From NCBI GenBank assembly GCA_050299335.1, contig JBNKVT010000001.1, positions 17,857 through 81,856 of the forward strand: a DNA stretch of 64,000 bases, read 5' to 3'. Position numbers and translations under genes: made by a program. The number at the start of each line of letters is the position of its first letter. Position 1 is the stretch's first letter. Under the pieces are notes generated by a model that was given only the letters and a program-made list of their open reading frames with translations, ran no database searches and had not been told where the DNA came from. Below are positions 26,356 through 34,494 of the stretch, piece after piece. The stretch is from JBNKVT01 sp050299335 (GTDB lineage: Bacteria > Pseudomonadota > Alphaproteobacteria > Rhodobacterales > Rhodobacteraceae).

Positions 26356-27159
26356 ATGCCATCTCCAACAGAAATTTCCGTGGCCCAACTGATGCGGCTG
26401 ATCGGTTCGCCGGAAGCACCGGTGTTGATCTCGACCTGCGATGACGACGATTTCGCCGCAGACCCGGTGTTCCTTCCCGGTGCCTTCGCCCACCCTTTTG
26501 GAGCTATCGAGGCGCTGGTGCCGCAGCTGTCGGGTCAGCGCGTGGTGGTTTACTGCAAGAAGGGCGGGAAGCTGTCGCAAGGGGCGGCGGCGCTACTGCG
26601 TTGTCACGGGATCGCGGCCGAGACGCTGGAGGGCGGAATCCTGGCTTGGCGGGAGGCGGGCGGCCCGCTGGTTCCGGCGGCGGCGATCCCCGAGCCGCGT
26701 CCGACGACATGGGTCACCCGGCACCGGCCCAAGATCGACCGCATTGCCTGCCCCTGGCTGATCCGGCGCTTCGTCGATCCGCAGGCGCGGTTCCTGTTCG
26801 TCGCCCCTTCCGAAGTGCTGCTGGTGGTCGAGAGCTTCGGCGCCGTGCCCTTCGATGTCGAGGATGTCTTCTGGTCCCACCGCGCCGGGAATTGCAGCTT
26901 TGACACCATGATCGAGGAATTTCACCTCACCTCGGACCCTCTCGCCCGGCTGGCGGCGATCGTGCGGGGGGCGGACACCGACCGGCTGGACCTCGCACCC
27001 GAGGCGGCGGGGCTGCTGGCGGTCTCGCTCGGCCTGTCACGGATGTTTCGCGACGACCTGGCGCAGCTCGAGGCCGGGATGGTGATCTATGACGCGCTCT
27101 ACCGGTGGTGCCGGGATGCGAGAGATGAAGGACATAACTGGCCTGGAATGCGGGGGTAA
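26356..27159 (+). CDS. chrB: rhodanese - ChrB fusion, chromate resistance
   Basis: A 267-residue two-domain protein. Residues 1-105 are a rhodanese-like domain with active-site Cys67 in VVYCKKGGK. Residues 115-267 are the ChrB C-terminal chromate-resistance domain (TWVTRHRPKIDRIACPWLIRRF is its opening pattern, with VEDVFWSHR after). ChrB proteins sense or process chromate and regulate chrA. The canonical N-terminal ChrB regulatory domain is replaced by the rhodanese. It is followed by chrA after one base, forming a chrBA operon. Confidence 0.92.
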   Translation: MPSPTEISVAQLMRLIGSPEAPVLISTCDDDDFAADPVFLPGAFAHPFGAIEALVPQLSGQRVVVYCKKGGKLSQGAAALLRCHGIAAETLEGGILAWREAGGPLVPAAAIPEPRPTTWVTRHRPKIDRIACPWLIRRFVDPQARFLFVAPSEVLLVVESFGAVPFDVEDVFWSHRAGNCSFDTMIEEFHLTSDPLARLAAIVRGADTDRLDLAPEAAGLLAVSLGLSRMFRDDLAQLEAGMVIYDALYRWCRDARDEGHNWPGMRG

Positions 27160-27160
27160 C

Positions 27161-28444
27161 ATGGTGGAGATCGAAGCGAAGCCCGCTCCGTCGCTGGCGG
27201 AGGCGGCACGGGTCTGGGGGCGGATCGGCTGCCTGAGTTTCGGGGGGCCGGCGGCGCAGATAGCCCTCATGCACCGCGATATGGTCGAGGAGCGGGGCTG
27301 GCTGAGCGAAAAGCAATTCTTGGGCGCCCTGTCCTTCTGCATGCTCTTGCCGGGGCCGGAGGCGATGCAGCTGGCGACCTATGCCGGGTGGCGGATGCAT
27401 GGGGTAAGGGGCGGGCTGATCGCGGGGCTCCTGTTCGTGCTACCCGGTGCGGCGGTGGTACTGGCGCTGGCGATGATCTATGCCGCGTTCGGACAGGTGC
27501 CGCTGGTGGCGGCAGTGTTTACCGGCGTCAAGTCGGCGGTGCTGGTGGTCGTGATCGAGGCGCTGCTCAGGGTCGCGAAACGGGCGCTTGACGGGGCGGA
27601 ACATTGGGTGATCGCGGGACTTGCCTTTGTCGCCATCTTCTTCTTTTCGCTGCCGTTTCCGGTGCTGATCCTCGCGGTTGGGCTGTATGGGCTGCTGACC
27701 GGGGAACGGTCGGAGGATGCCGCCGCGCCGGTGAGGATCCCGCTCGGGCGGACCATCGGGACCGTGGTCCTGTGGCTGGCGATCTGGTGGGGTCCGTTGC
27801 TGGCGCTGGGACTGTCAGGGGCGCCGCCGATCCTGGGCGAAATCGGGCAGTTCTTCTCGAAACTGGCGGTGGTGACCTTCGGCGGGGCCTATGCGGTGCT
27901 GGCCTATATGGCCCAGGACGTGGTGACGGCCAAGGGCTGGCTGGAGGCGGGCGAGATGCTTGACGGGCTGGGACTGGCCGAAACCACCCCGGGGCCGCTG
28001 ATCCTGGTGACGGAGTTCACCGGATACCTCGCCGCCTTCCGGCAGGGCGGGGTCTGGCTGGGACTGGCCGGGGCGGCGGTGACGCTCTGGGCGACGTTTG
28101 CCCCGTGTTTCCTGTGGATCTTCGCCTTCAGCCCGTATGTGGAGCGCCTTTCCGAAAGCCCGCGGCTGAAATCGGCGCTGGGCGCAATCACGGCGGCGGT
28201 AGTCGGGGTGATCGGCAACCTGTCGGTCTGGTTCGCCCTGCATGTGCTGTTCGGCACGGTGACGCGGGTCGCACCGGGACCGCTGGTGCTGTGGGTGCCC
28301 GAGATCGCCAGCCTCGACTGGCTGGTGCTGGGTCTGATGCTGGCAAGCGGGTACCTGCTGCTTCGGCGGCATTGGGGCGTCTCGGCGGTGCTGGGCGTGG
28401 CGGGCCTGGGCGGGGCGCTGGCCGGTATCATCCTTCCGGCCTGA
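27161..28444 (+). CDS. chrA: chromate transporter ChrA
   Basis: A 427-residue inner-membrane transporter of the long CHR family, exporting chromate from the cytoplasm by an energy-dependent mechanism. Two homologous halves are visible: the first with GCLSFGGPAAQI, the second with VVTFGGAYAVLAYM, each followed by PGP motifs (LLPGPEAMQL and TTPGPLIL). About ten membrane segments. ATG at 27161, one base after the chrB stop, with a G5 run upstream, is preferred to in-frame ATGs within chrB. Substrate is family inference plus the adjacent ChrB domain. Confidence 0.93.
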   Translation: MVEIEAKPAPSLAEAARVWGRIGCLSFGGPAAQIALMHRDMVEERGWLSEKQFLGALSFCMLLPGPEAMQLATYAGWRMHGVRGGLIAGLLFVLPGAAVVLALAMIYAAFGQVPLVAAVFTGVKSAVLVVVIEALLRVAKRALDGAEHWVIAGLAFVAIFFFSLPFPVLILAVGLYGLLTGERSEDAAAPVRIPLGRTIGTVVLWLAIWWGPLLALGLSGAPPILGEIGQFFSKLAVVTFGGAYAVLAYMAQDVVTAKGWLEAGEMLDGLGLAETTPGPLILVTEFTGYLAAFRQGGVWLGLAGAAVTLWATFAPCFLWIFAFSPYVERLSESPRLKSALGAITAAVVGVIGNLSVWFALHVLFGTVTRVAPGPLVLWVPEIASLDWLVLGLMLASGYLLLRRHWGVSAVLGVAGLGGALAGIILPA

Positions 28445-28498
28445 ATGGCAGGGCACGGTGCCGCGCCCTGCCTGTCCAGATCGTCGGTGGGAAGGGCC

Positions 28499-29206
28499 TC
28501 AGACCTCGCGGGGCGGAATGTTGACGGCTTTTTGCGAGGCGGGCCGGTCCTCGCAGCGCTTCACCCAGTCCCGGACCCGGGGAAAAGCGTCGGTGCCGAC
28601 GAGCTCGCCCGCACCGTAGAACCCGTCAATGGTGCGGACCCAGGGCCAGAGGGCGATATCGGCGATGGAATAGCCCCAGTCGAGGATGTGGTCGCGACCG
28701 TCCAGCCGCGCCTCCATGACGCCGAAAAGCCGGCGGGTCTCGTTCACATAGCGATCGCGGGCGCGCTTGTCCTCGATATCGGCCCCGGCGAACTTGTGGA
28801 AGAAGCCGAGCTGCCCGAACATCGGCCCGACCCCGCCCATCTGGAACATCAGCCACTGCAGCGCCTCGGATTTGCCGCGCGCATCGGTCGGTGCCAGAAG
28901 ACCGGTCTTTTCAGAGAGATAGACGAGAATGGCACCGCTTTCGAATAGGCCGATGGGTTTGCCATCCGGGCCGTCGGGATCGAGAATTGCCGGGATCTTG
29001 TTGTTGGGGCTCAGCGCGATGAATTCCGGCGCCATCTGGTCATTGTCCATGATCGAGATGCGGTGGGCGTCGTAAGGAAGCCCGGTTTCCTCGAGAGCCG
29101 CCGAGACCTTGATGCCGTTCGGGGTCGGAAAGGAATAGAGCTGGATACGGTCGGGATGGGCGGGTGTCCATCGTGTGGTGATCGGGAATGCGGATAGATC
29201 GGCCAT
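28499..29206 (-). CDS. glutathione S-transferase (YfcG/Ure2-like)
   Basis: A 235-residue GST. The thioredoxin-like N-terminal domain includes IQLYSFPTPNGIKVSAALEE with the TPNG motif of the Ure2/YfcG nu-class, which acts as a disulfide reductase, then NKIPAILDPDG and ESGAILVYLSEK for glutathione binding. The C-terminal helical domain has DYSIADIALWPW-like sequence (GYSIADIALWPWV). ATG at 29206 follows GGAGGG by about five bases. A longer open frame upstream is antisense to mscL and not real. Divergent from mscL. Confidence 0.93.
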   Translation of the reverse strand: MADLSAFPITTRWTPAHPDRIQLYSFPTPNGIKVSAALEETGLPYDAHRISIMDNDQMAPEFIALSPNNKIPAILDPDGPDGKPIGLFESGAILVYLSEKTGLLAPTDARGKSEALQWLMFQMGGVGPMFGQLGFFHKFAGADIEDKRARDRYVNETRRLFGVMEARLDGRDHILDWGYSIADIALWPWVRTIDGFYGAGELVGTDAFPRVRDWVKRCEDRPASQKAVNIPPREV

Positions 29207-29410
29207 GAATGTCCCTCCGGAATGGTGTTTCTCCCAAAACCTAATTGACCGGGGTCGAGAGACAATCCGACCAAATGCGAACAGCCTGTTGCGGGACGGA
29301 AACAGCAGCCAGATGTCGGGACCGTCCACCGCTCTCGGACTTGCGGTCCGACCGGATTTGCCTAGGCTGGATCCTGAAGAGCGTTTCATCCGCAGCAAAG
29401 GGGGCAGGGC

Positions 29411-29842
29411 ATGATCCAGGAATTTAAGTTGTTCATCGCCAAGGGCAATGTCATGGACATGGCCGTCGGCATCATCATCGGTGCGGCTTTTACCGCAATC
29501 GTCACCTCGCTGGTCGGCGATCTGATTCAGCCGATCATCGGGCTGATCCTCGGCGGGATCGACTTCTCGAACTATTTCATCACCCTCGATGGTGGGGAAT
29601 ACGCCACCCTCGCCTCGGCCCAGGAAGCCGGGGCCGCGACCTTCAATTACGGCAATTTCATCACCGCGCTGATCAATTTCCTGATCATCGCCTGGGTGGT
29701 GTTCCTGCTGGTCAAGGCGGTGAACCGGGTGAAGGACGCCGCCGAAGGACCGCAGGAGGAGGAAGCCCCCGAAGACCCGCCCGCCCCGACCGATGTCGAA
29801 CTGCTGGCCGAGATCCGCGATCTTCTGAAGACCCGCGCCTGA
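29411..29842 (+). CDS. mscL: large-conductance mechanosensitive channel
   Basis: A 143-residue pore protein that opens on membrane tension to release solutes during osmotic downshock. The N-terminal amphipathic helix (FKLFIAKGNVMDMAVGIIIGAAF) leads into TM1 with its small-residue gate. The periplasmic loop contains Gly/Glu-rich sequence, then TM2 (FITALINFLIIAWVVFLLVKAVNR) and a charged acidic C-terminal bundle helix. Length is normal. It is a single gene. Confidence 0.97.
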   Translation: MIQEFKLFIAKGNVMDMAVGIIIGAAFTAIVTSLVGDLIQPIIGLILGGIDFSNYFITLDGGEYATLASAQEAGAATFNYGNFITALINFLIIAWVVFLLVKAVNRVKDAAEGPQEEEAPEDPPAPTDVELLAEIRDLLKTRA

Positions 29843-29947
29843 GGGCGCTGCGCCAGCCGATAGCGCCAACCGGAGGGCCTGACGGCCCGACACATAGGAA
29901 TGCGGCGGCCGACAGGCTGCCGCGCCGTTTCTTTCAGGAAGACGCGC

Positions 29948-30556
29948 TCAGACCTTCGGCCGCGTCATCTGGAACAGCGTATCGACGGCGCAATAATCCA
30001 TGTATCCAAGCCGGGCCACGATCCCGAACGCGGTCACGTCGAAAATACCGTCCTTCAGCACCGCCTCGTCGATATGGACACCGACCACCTCGCCGATCAC
30101 CATCTTCTGGCCATCGGCGGGCAGGTCGATCACCTTCCAGAGGCGACATTCCAGCGAAGCCGGCGCCGCCGCCACCCGGGGCGGTTTCACGATCTCTGAG
30201 GGCGCCTTTTCGAGCCCCGCCGCCTCGAACTCATCGACATCGGCCGGGTAGTTTCCCGAACTCTGGTTCATCTGCGCGGCCAGCGCTTCGGACACGACGT
30301 TGCAGACGAACTCGCCGGTCTCGCGGATGCCCGCCACCGCGTCCTTGGTATCGCCGCGATCCGCCTTGGCACCGGAGGAGGAAAACATCACCAGAGGCGG
30401 ATTGTCGGCAATGGCGTTGAAAAAGGAATAGGGGGCGAGATTGACCCGTCCCGCCCCGTCCAGGGACGAAATCCAGCCGATCGGGCGCGGCGAGACGATC
30501 GCCTTGAATGGGTTATGGGGCAGGCCGTGGTCGTCTGTTCCGGGCCGATAAAACAT
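29948..30556 (-). CDS. flavin reductase-like FMN-binding protein
   Basis: A 202-residue protein of the flavin reductase-like domain superfamily, which reduces FMN using NAD(P)H or transfers flavin electrons. The opening YRPGTDDHGLPHNPFKAIV, then SPRPIGWISSLD and NLAPYSFFNAIADNPPLVMFS, are diagnostic. ATG at 30556 has GGAGG five bases ahead and matches the usual family start, so the longer upstream frame is rejected. It is divergent from the GNAT gene at 30729. The partner oxygenase, if any, is not adjacent. Confidence 0.92.
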   Translation of the reverse strand: MFYRPGTDDHGLPHNPFKAIVSPRPIGWISSLDGAGRVNLAPYSFFNAIADNPPLVMFSSSGAKADRGDTKDAVAGIRETGEFVCNVVSEALAAQMNQSSGNYPADVDEFEAAGLEKAPSEIVKPPRVAAAPASLECRLWKVIDLPADGQKMVIGEVVGVHIDEAVLKDGIFDVTAFGIVARLGYMDYCAVDTLFQMTRPKV

Positions 30557-30728
30557 CTTCGCCTCCATTTTGCTTTGCCTCTGTCTAAGGGCCATGCTAG
30601 GGCGAAGTCGAGGATAATGCGGGAAAAGGGCGTGGAAACATGGTGTTCGCGATGACGCGCCGACGGGCACGACGAGGGGTCTGATCCCGCCGTCGCTTGC
30701 CCCTGCCCTGCCTGCTTCCGGAGCTTGC

Positions 30729-31256
30729 ATGTTCCGCTTCCACCAAGAACACCCCGAAGACGACTACGAGGTCGAATATCTCTTCGACCATTGCTTCGCC
30801 CCGGGCCGCACCGCGCTCAGTTCCTACCGGTTGCGCGACGATGTCCCGCCCGTCGCCGATTTGTGCCTCACTGCCCGCGACGCCTATGACACCCTGGCCG
30901 CCGCCATCCGCTACTGGCCGGTGCGCATCGGTCCGGCAGGGGACCCGGCCCTCCTGCTCGGCCCTGTCGCCGTTCACCCGACCCACCAGGGCGAGGGTCT
31001 GGGGGCTGAACTGATCGCCTCGTCGCTGCACCGGGCCGCCGAGACGGGCTGGACACGGGTGCTGCTGGTCGGTGACGAACCCTATTACCGCCGCTTCGGC
31101 TTTACCCGCGCGCTGACCCGGCACCTGCGCTTTCCGCCCCCGACCAACCCCGACCGGTTCCTGGGACGCGCGCTAAAGGAGGGCGCGTTCGAGGGAGTCC
31201 GGGGCACGGTCCGGAAATGGACACAAGGACCGGTTGCGCGCTCGCCCAAACGTTGA
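30729..31256 (+). CDS. GNAT family N-acetyltransferase
   Basis: A 175-residue acyl-CoA-dependent acetyltransferase. The acetyl-CoA loop is visible as LLGPVAVHPTHQGEGLGAEL (Q-x-x-G-x-G variant: QGEGLG). The VLLVGDEPYYRRFGF motif is typical of the YhbS/predicted GNAT subfamily. Substrate unknown. ATG at 30729 is consistent with the family. It ends 114 bp before the end of nasA, convergent with the nas cluster. Confidence 0.9.
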   Translation: MFRFHQEHPEDDYEVEYLFDHCFAPGRTALSSYRLRDDVPPVADLCLTARDAYDTLAAAIRYWPVRIGPAGDPALLLGPVAVHPTHQGEGLGAELIASSLHRAAETGWTRVLLVGDEPYYRRFGFTRALTRHLRFPPPTNPDRFLGRALKEGAFEGVRGTVRKWTQGPVARSPKR

Positions 31257-31370
31257 AATCCTTCCGATTGACACGGAACCGCGTCTTGCCTCCCGCCGCT
31301 TCGGCCTCTGGCCAACCCCCGGGCTGGACGAGGCTGCCATGGTGGCGGACGGAAGGGCGGCGCGCTTGGG

Positions 31371-34019
31371 TTATTCCGCCGCCACTTTCGGTTCCATGCC
31401 CTGCAGGATCGCCCGAAGCTCCGGTCGGCAGGAGCCGCAATTGGTGCCGGCCTGGATGGCGGCACCGATCTCTTCGACCGAGGTGAGGCCACGGGTCTCG
31501 ATGGCCGAAACGATGGTGTTGATCCCGATATTGAAGCAGGAACAGACCGTCGCCCCCTGATCCGGGCGGTCGGAACCGGCGCGGCCGGCAAGGATGCTCA
31601 GCGCCGGGGGTTTACCGCTCAGAGCCTCGGACAGGAAGGCGCGAGAGGCGGCAACCGGTTCGGGGGCGATGAAGATGGCGCCGGCGAGGTGCTTGCCATC
31701 GTAGAACGCGATCCTGGTCTGGGCGTGGGCGGCGTCGGTATAGGTGACAGCCTCGGCCTTGCCGATATTCAGCAGCGCCCTTGCCCGGACTTCCCAGTCA
31801 TCGGGGGTGTTGAGCCCGGCAAGCTCGATCCGGTAGCCCATCTCCGTCCGCGCCATCGCCCAGTATCCGGCCTCGCGGGATGGCCTGTTGCGGGTGACGG
31901 CGAAAGCGTACCAGGAGGGCTGGAAAAGCCGCATCGACACGGCGGTGCGCTTCAGTTCCGGCTGGCCGGAAACGGGATCGGTCTCCGCCGCCATCACCGC
32001 ATCGACGCGGCCCTTCGAGGTCCATTGCCCGGTCCAGTGCATCGGCGCGAACAGCACGCCCTTCGGCGTCCGGTCGGTGATCTTCGCCCGTGCCACCATG
32101 CCGCCATGGGGGCTGTCGATCGAGACGAGATCGGCATCCACGATCGAGCGGGCGGCGGCGTCCCGGGGATGAATCTCGACATAGGGCTCGGAGATATGCT
32201 GCGACAGCCGCTGGGACTTCGCCGTCCGGGTCATGGTGTGCCAGTGGTCGCGGACCCGGCCGGTGTTCAGGATCAGGTCGTGGGTATCGGTCACCTGATT
32301 GACGCTGCGGCGCGGGATCAGCGGCAACATCCTTGCCTTGCCGTCGGGAGTGTGGAACCTGCCGTCGGTGAACAGGCGCCCTCCGGCGACCTTGTCGGTG
32401 ACCGGCCACTGGACCGGAGGCAGTGCGTCATAGGCGGCGCGGTCGAGGTCGGCGAGGCCGGAAAGCTTCAGGTCGCGATCAAAGCTCTCGGCCCGCGTGG
32501 TCAGCGCCGCGTATTCGGCGAAGATTTCGTCCGGTCCCGAGTAAGAGAACGCCGCTTCCCAACCCATGCGCCCCGCGACATCGCAGATGATCCGCCAGTC
32601 GGGCCGCGCCTCGCCGGGGGCCGGAAGGAAGGCGCGCTGGCGCGAGATGCGGCGTTCGGAATTGGTGACGGTGCCGTCCTTCTCGCCCCAGCCGGTGGCC
32701 GGCAGCAGGACATCGGCCAACACGGTCGTGTCGGTCTCGGCCATCATGTCGGAAACGACGGTGAATGCGCAGGCCTTCATCGCCTCGGCGACATGGTCGG
32801 CCCGCGGCATCGACACGGCGGGATTGGTACACATGACCCACAGCGCCTTGATCTGGCCGCTGGCGCACGCATCGAAAAGGTCGACGGCCTTGAGGCCCGG
32901 TTCGGTCGGGATGGTCGGCGACTGCCAAAAACCCTGCACGAGGGCGCGGTGCTCGGCGCTCTCGATATCGAGATGCGAGGCGAGCATGTTGGCCAGCCCC
33001 CCAACCTCGCGCCCGCCCATGGCGTTTGGCTGGCCGGTGACCGAGAACGGCCCCATGCCGGGCCTGCCGATGCGGCCAGTTGCCAGGTGGCAATTGATGA
33101 TGGCATTGACCTTGTCGGTACCGTCCGAGGACTGGTTGACCCCTTGGGAATAGATGGTGACCACCTTTTTCGTGGCGGCAAAGAGCTTGTAGAACGCGTC
33201 GATTTCGGCAAGGGGGACCTGGCAGATGTCAGAGACGGTCTCGCGGGTTGCGGATCGGGCGGCGGCGAGGCTTTCGGAATAGCCAGAGACATGTGCGGCG
33301 ACATAGCGCTCGTCCACCGCGCCATTGGCGGCGAGATAGGCAAGAAGGCCGTTGAACAAGGTGACGTCCGACCCAGGTGCTATCCCGAGATGGATATCGG
33401 CCATGTCCGAGGTCGCGGTGCGGCGCGGGTCGATATTGACCACGCTCAGCGGGCGTTTCTCCTTGGCTGCCATGATCCGCTGATGCAGCACCGGGTGGCA
33501 CCAGGCGAGGTTGGAACCGACCAGCACGACCAGATCCGCCTGCTCCAGGTCCTCGTAGGTGCCCGGCACGGTATCGGTCCCGAAGGCGCGCTTGTGACCG
33601 GCCACCGACGAAGCCATGCACAGCCGCGAATTGGTGTCGATATTGGCCGAGCCGATGAAACCCTTCATCAGCTTGTTGGCGACATAATAATCCTCAGTCA
33701 GGAACTGCCCCGAGACGTAGAAGGCCACGCTATCAGGCCCGTGCTGCTCGACGGCCGATCGGAAGCGGCTGGCGACGAGGTCGAGCGCATGATCCCAGCT
33801 GGCCTTGATGCCGCCGATCTGCGGGCTCAGCAGGCGGCCCTCGGTATCGAGGGTCTCGCCCAGCGCCGAGCCCTTGGAACAGAGCCGCCCGAAATTCGCC
33901 GGATGGTCAGGATCGCCCTTGATCCCCGCCCCTCCGCGCCCATCCGGCGTGGCCAGCACGCCGCAACCGACCCCGCAATAGGGGCAGGTGGTGCAGACGG
34001 GTTTGAAGGGCTTGCGCAT
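31371..34019 (-). CDS. nasA: assimilatory nitrate reductase, catalytic subunit
   Basis: An 882-residue cytoplasmic molybdoenzyme that reduces nitrate to nitrite; it corresponds to Paracoccus NasC. The N-terminal [4Fe-4S] ligands are Cys12, 15, 19 and 47 (CPYCGVGCG and RLCSKG). The Mo-bisMGD domains follow (RLCMASSVAGHKRAFG, then QGVNQSSDGTDKVNAI), and the C-terminal 60 residues are a BFD-like [2Fe-2S] domain with VCSCFNIG and NCGSCRPEL. That extra domain marks the NADH- or ferredoxin-linked assimilatory form. It is the last gene of the nas cluster; no separate NADH-dehydrogenase subunit is present, so electrons probably come from a shared partner. Confidence 0.95.
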   Translation of the reverse strand: MRKPFKPVCTTCPYCGVGCGVLATPDGRGGAGIKGDPDHPANFGRLCSKGSALGETLDTEGRLLSPQIGGIKASWDHALDLVASRFRSAVEQHGPDSVAFYVSGQFLTEDYYVANKLMKGFIGSANIDTNSRLCMASSVAGHKRAFGTDTVPGTYEDLEQADLVVLVGSNLAWCHPVLHQRIMAAKEKRPLSVVNIDPRRTATSDMADIHLGIAPGSDVTLFNGLLAYLAANGAVDERYVAAHVSGYSESLAAARSATRETVSDICQVPLAEIDAFYKLFAATKKVVTIYSQGVNQSSDGTDKVNAIINCHLATGRIGRPGMGPFSVTGQPNAMGGREVGGLANMLASHLDIESAEHRALVQGFWQSPTIPTEPGLKAVDLFDACASGQIKALWVMCTNPAVSMPRADHVAEAMKACAFTVVSDMMAETDTTVLADVLLPATGWGEKDGTVTNSERRISRQRAFLPAPGEARPDWRIICDVAGRMGWEAAFSYSGPDEIFAEYAALTTRAESFDRDLKLSGLADLDRAAYDALPPVQWPVTDKVAGGRLFTDGRFHTPDGKARMLPLIPRRSVNQVTDTHDLILNTGRVRDHWHTMTRTAKSQRLSQHISEPYVEIHPRDAAARSIVDADLVSIDSPHGGMVARAKITDRTPKGVLFAPMHWTGQWTSKGRVDAVMAAETDPVSGQPELKRTAVSMRLFQPSWYAFAVTRNRPSREAGYWAMARTEMGYRIELAGLNTPDDWEVRARALLNIGKAEAVTYTDAAHAQTRIAFYDGKHLAGAIFIAPEPVAASRAFLSEALSGKPPALSILAGRAGSDRPDQGATVCSCFNIGINTIVSAIETRGLTSVEEIGAAIQAGTNCGSCRPELRAILQGMEPKVAAE

Positions 34020-34035
34020 GGGGCGACCTTTCGGA

Positions 34036-34482
34036 TTACCAGGAATTGTAGGCGAGGTACTTGCCCGACATCTCGACCTTCACCCGGTCGCCCTTGGGGT
34101 TCTCGACCCTTGTCACCGACATGTCGAAATCGATGGCCGACATGATGCCATCGCCGAATTTCTCGTGGATCAGTGCCTTCAGGGTGGGGCCGTAAACGCC
34201 GACGATCTCGTAGAAACGGTAGATGCAGGGGTCGGTCGGCACGGTCTGTTCCCAGACCTTGGTCGGGCTCTCCTGCAGGACGATGGCCGCTTCCTGCGGC
34301 AGGCCGAGCACCTGGGTCAGCAGCGTGGCCTTGTCCTCGGGCATGGCGTTCATCCCCATCGCCGCCGAATGGGTCCAGACGGGCGACATGCCGATCTTTT
34401 CGGCGATGCCTTCCCAGGTCAGACCGCCCTGTTTCTTGGCGGTGAGGATCTGGGCGGTGACGTCTTCGCGGGTCAGGGACAT
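34036..34482 (-). CDS. cynS: cyanate hydratase (cyanase)
   Basis: A 148-residue enzyme that converts cyanate and bicarbonate to ammonia and CO2. The catalytic triad is intact: Arg89 and Glu92 (IYRFYEIVG) and Ser115 (GIMSAIDF). The N-terminal helix-turn-helix-like domain and C-terminal dimerisation part (VEMSGKYLAYNSW) are complete. It sits 16 bp from nasA and 12 bp from the phosphatase/kinase gene, so it is co-transcribed with nitrate assimilation. No carbonic anhydrase (cynT) is nearby; bicarbonate must come from elsewhere. Confidence 0.96.
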   Translation of the reverse strand: MSLTREDVTAQILTAKKQGGLTWEGIAEKIGMSPVWTHSAAMGMNAMPEDKATLLTQVLGLPQEAAIVLQESPTKVWEQTVPTDPCIYRFYEIVGVYGPTLKALIHEKFGDGIMSAIDFDMSVTRVENPKGDRVKVEMSGKYLAYNSW

Positions 34483-34494
34483 GTGGGCTCTCCT

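Noticed and set aside
28499..29893. Extension of the glutathione transferase frame to 464 codons
   Set aside because: The extra upstream part is antisense to mscL; ATG at 29206 has a strong ribosome site and gives the family length.
31689..34145. An 818-codon plus-strand open frame opposite nasA
   Set aside because: It is the shadow of nasA in a GC-rich genome: rich in Gly, Arg, His and Val, without any domain, and antisense to an unmistakable molybdoenzyme.
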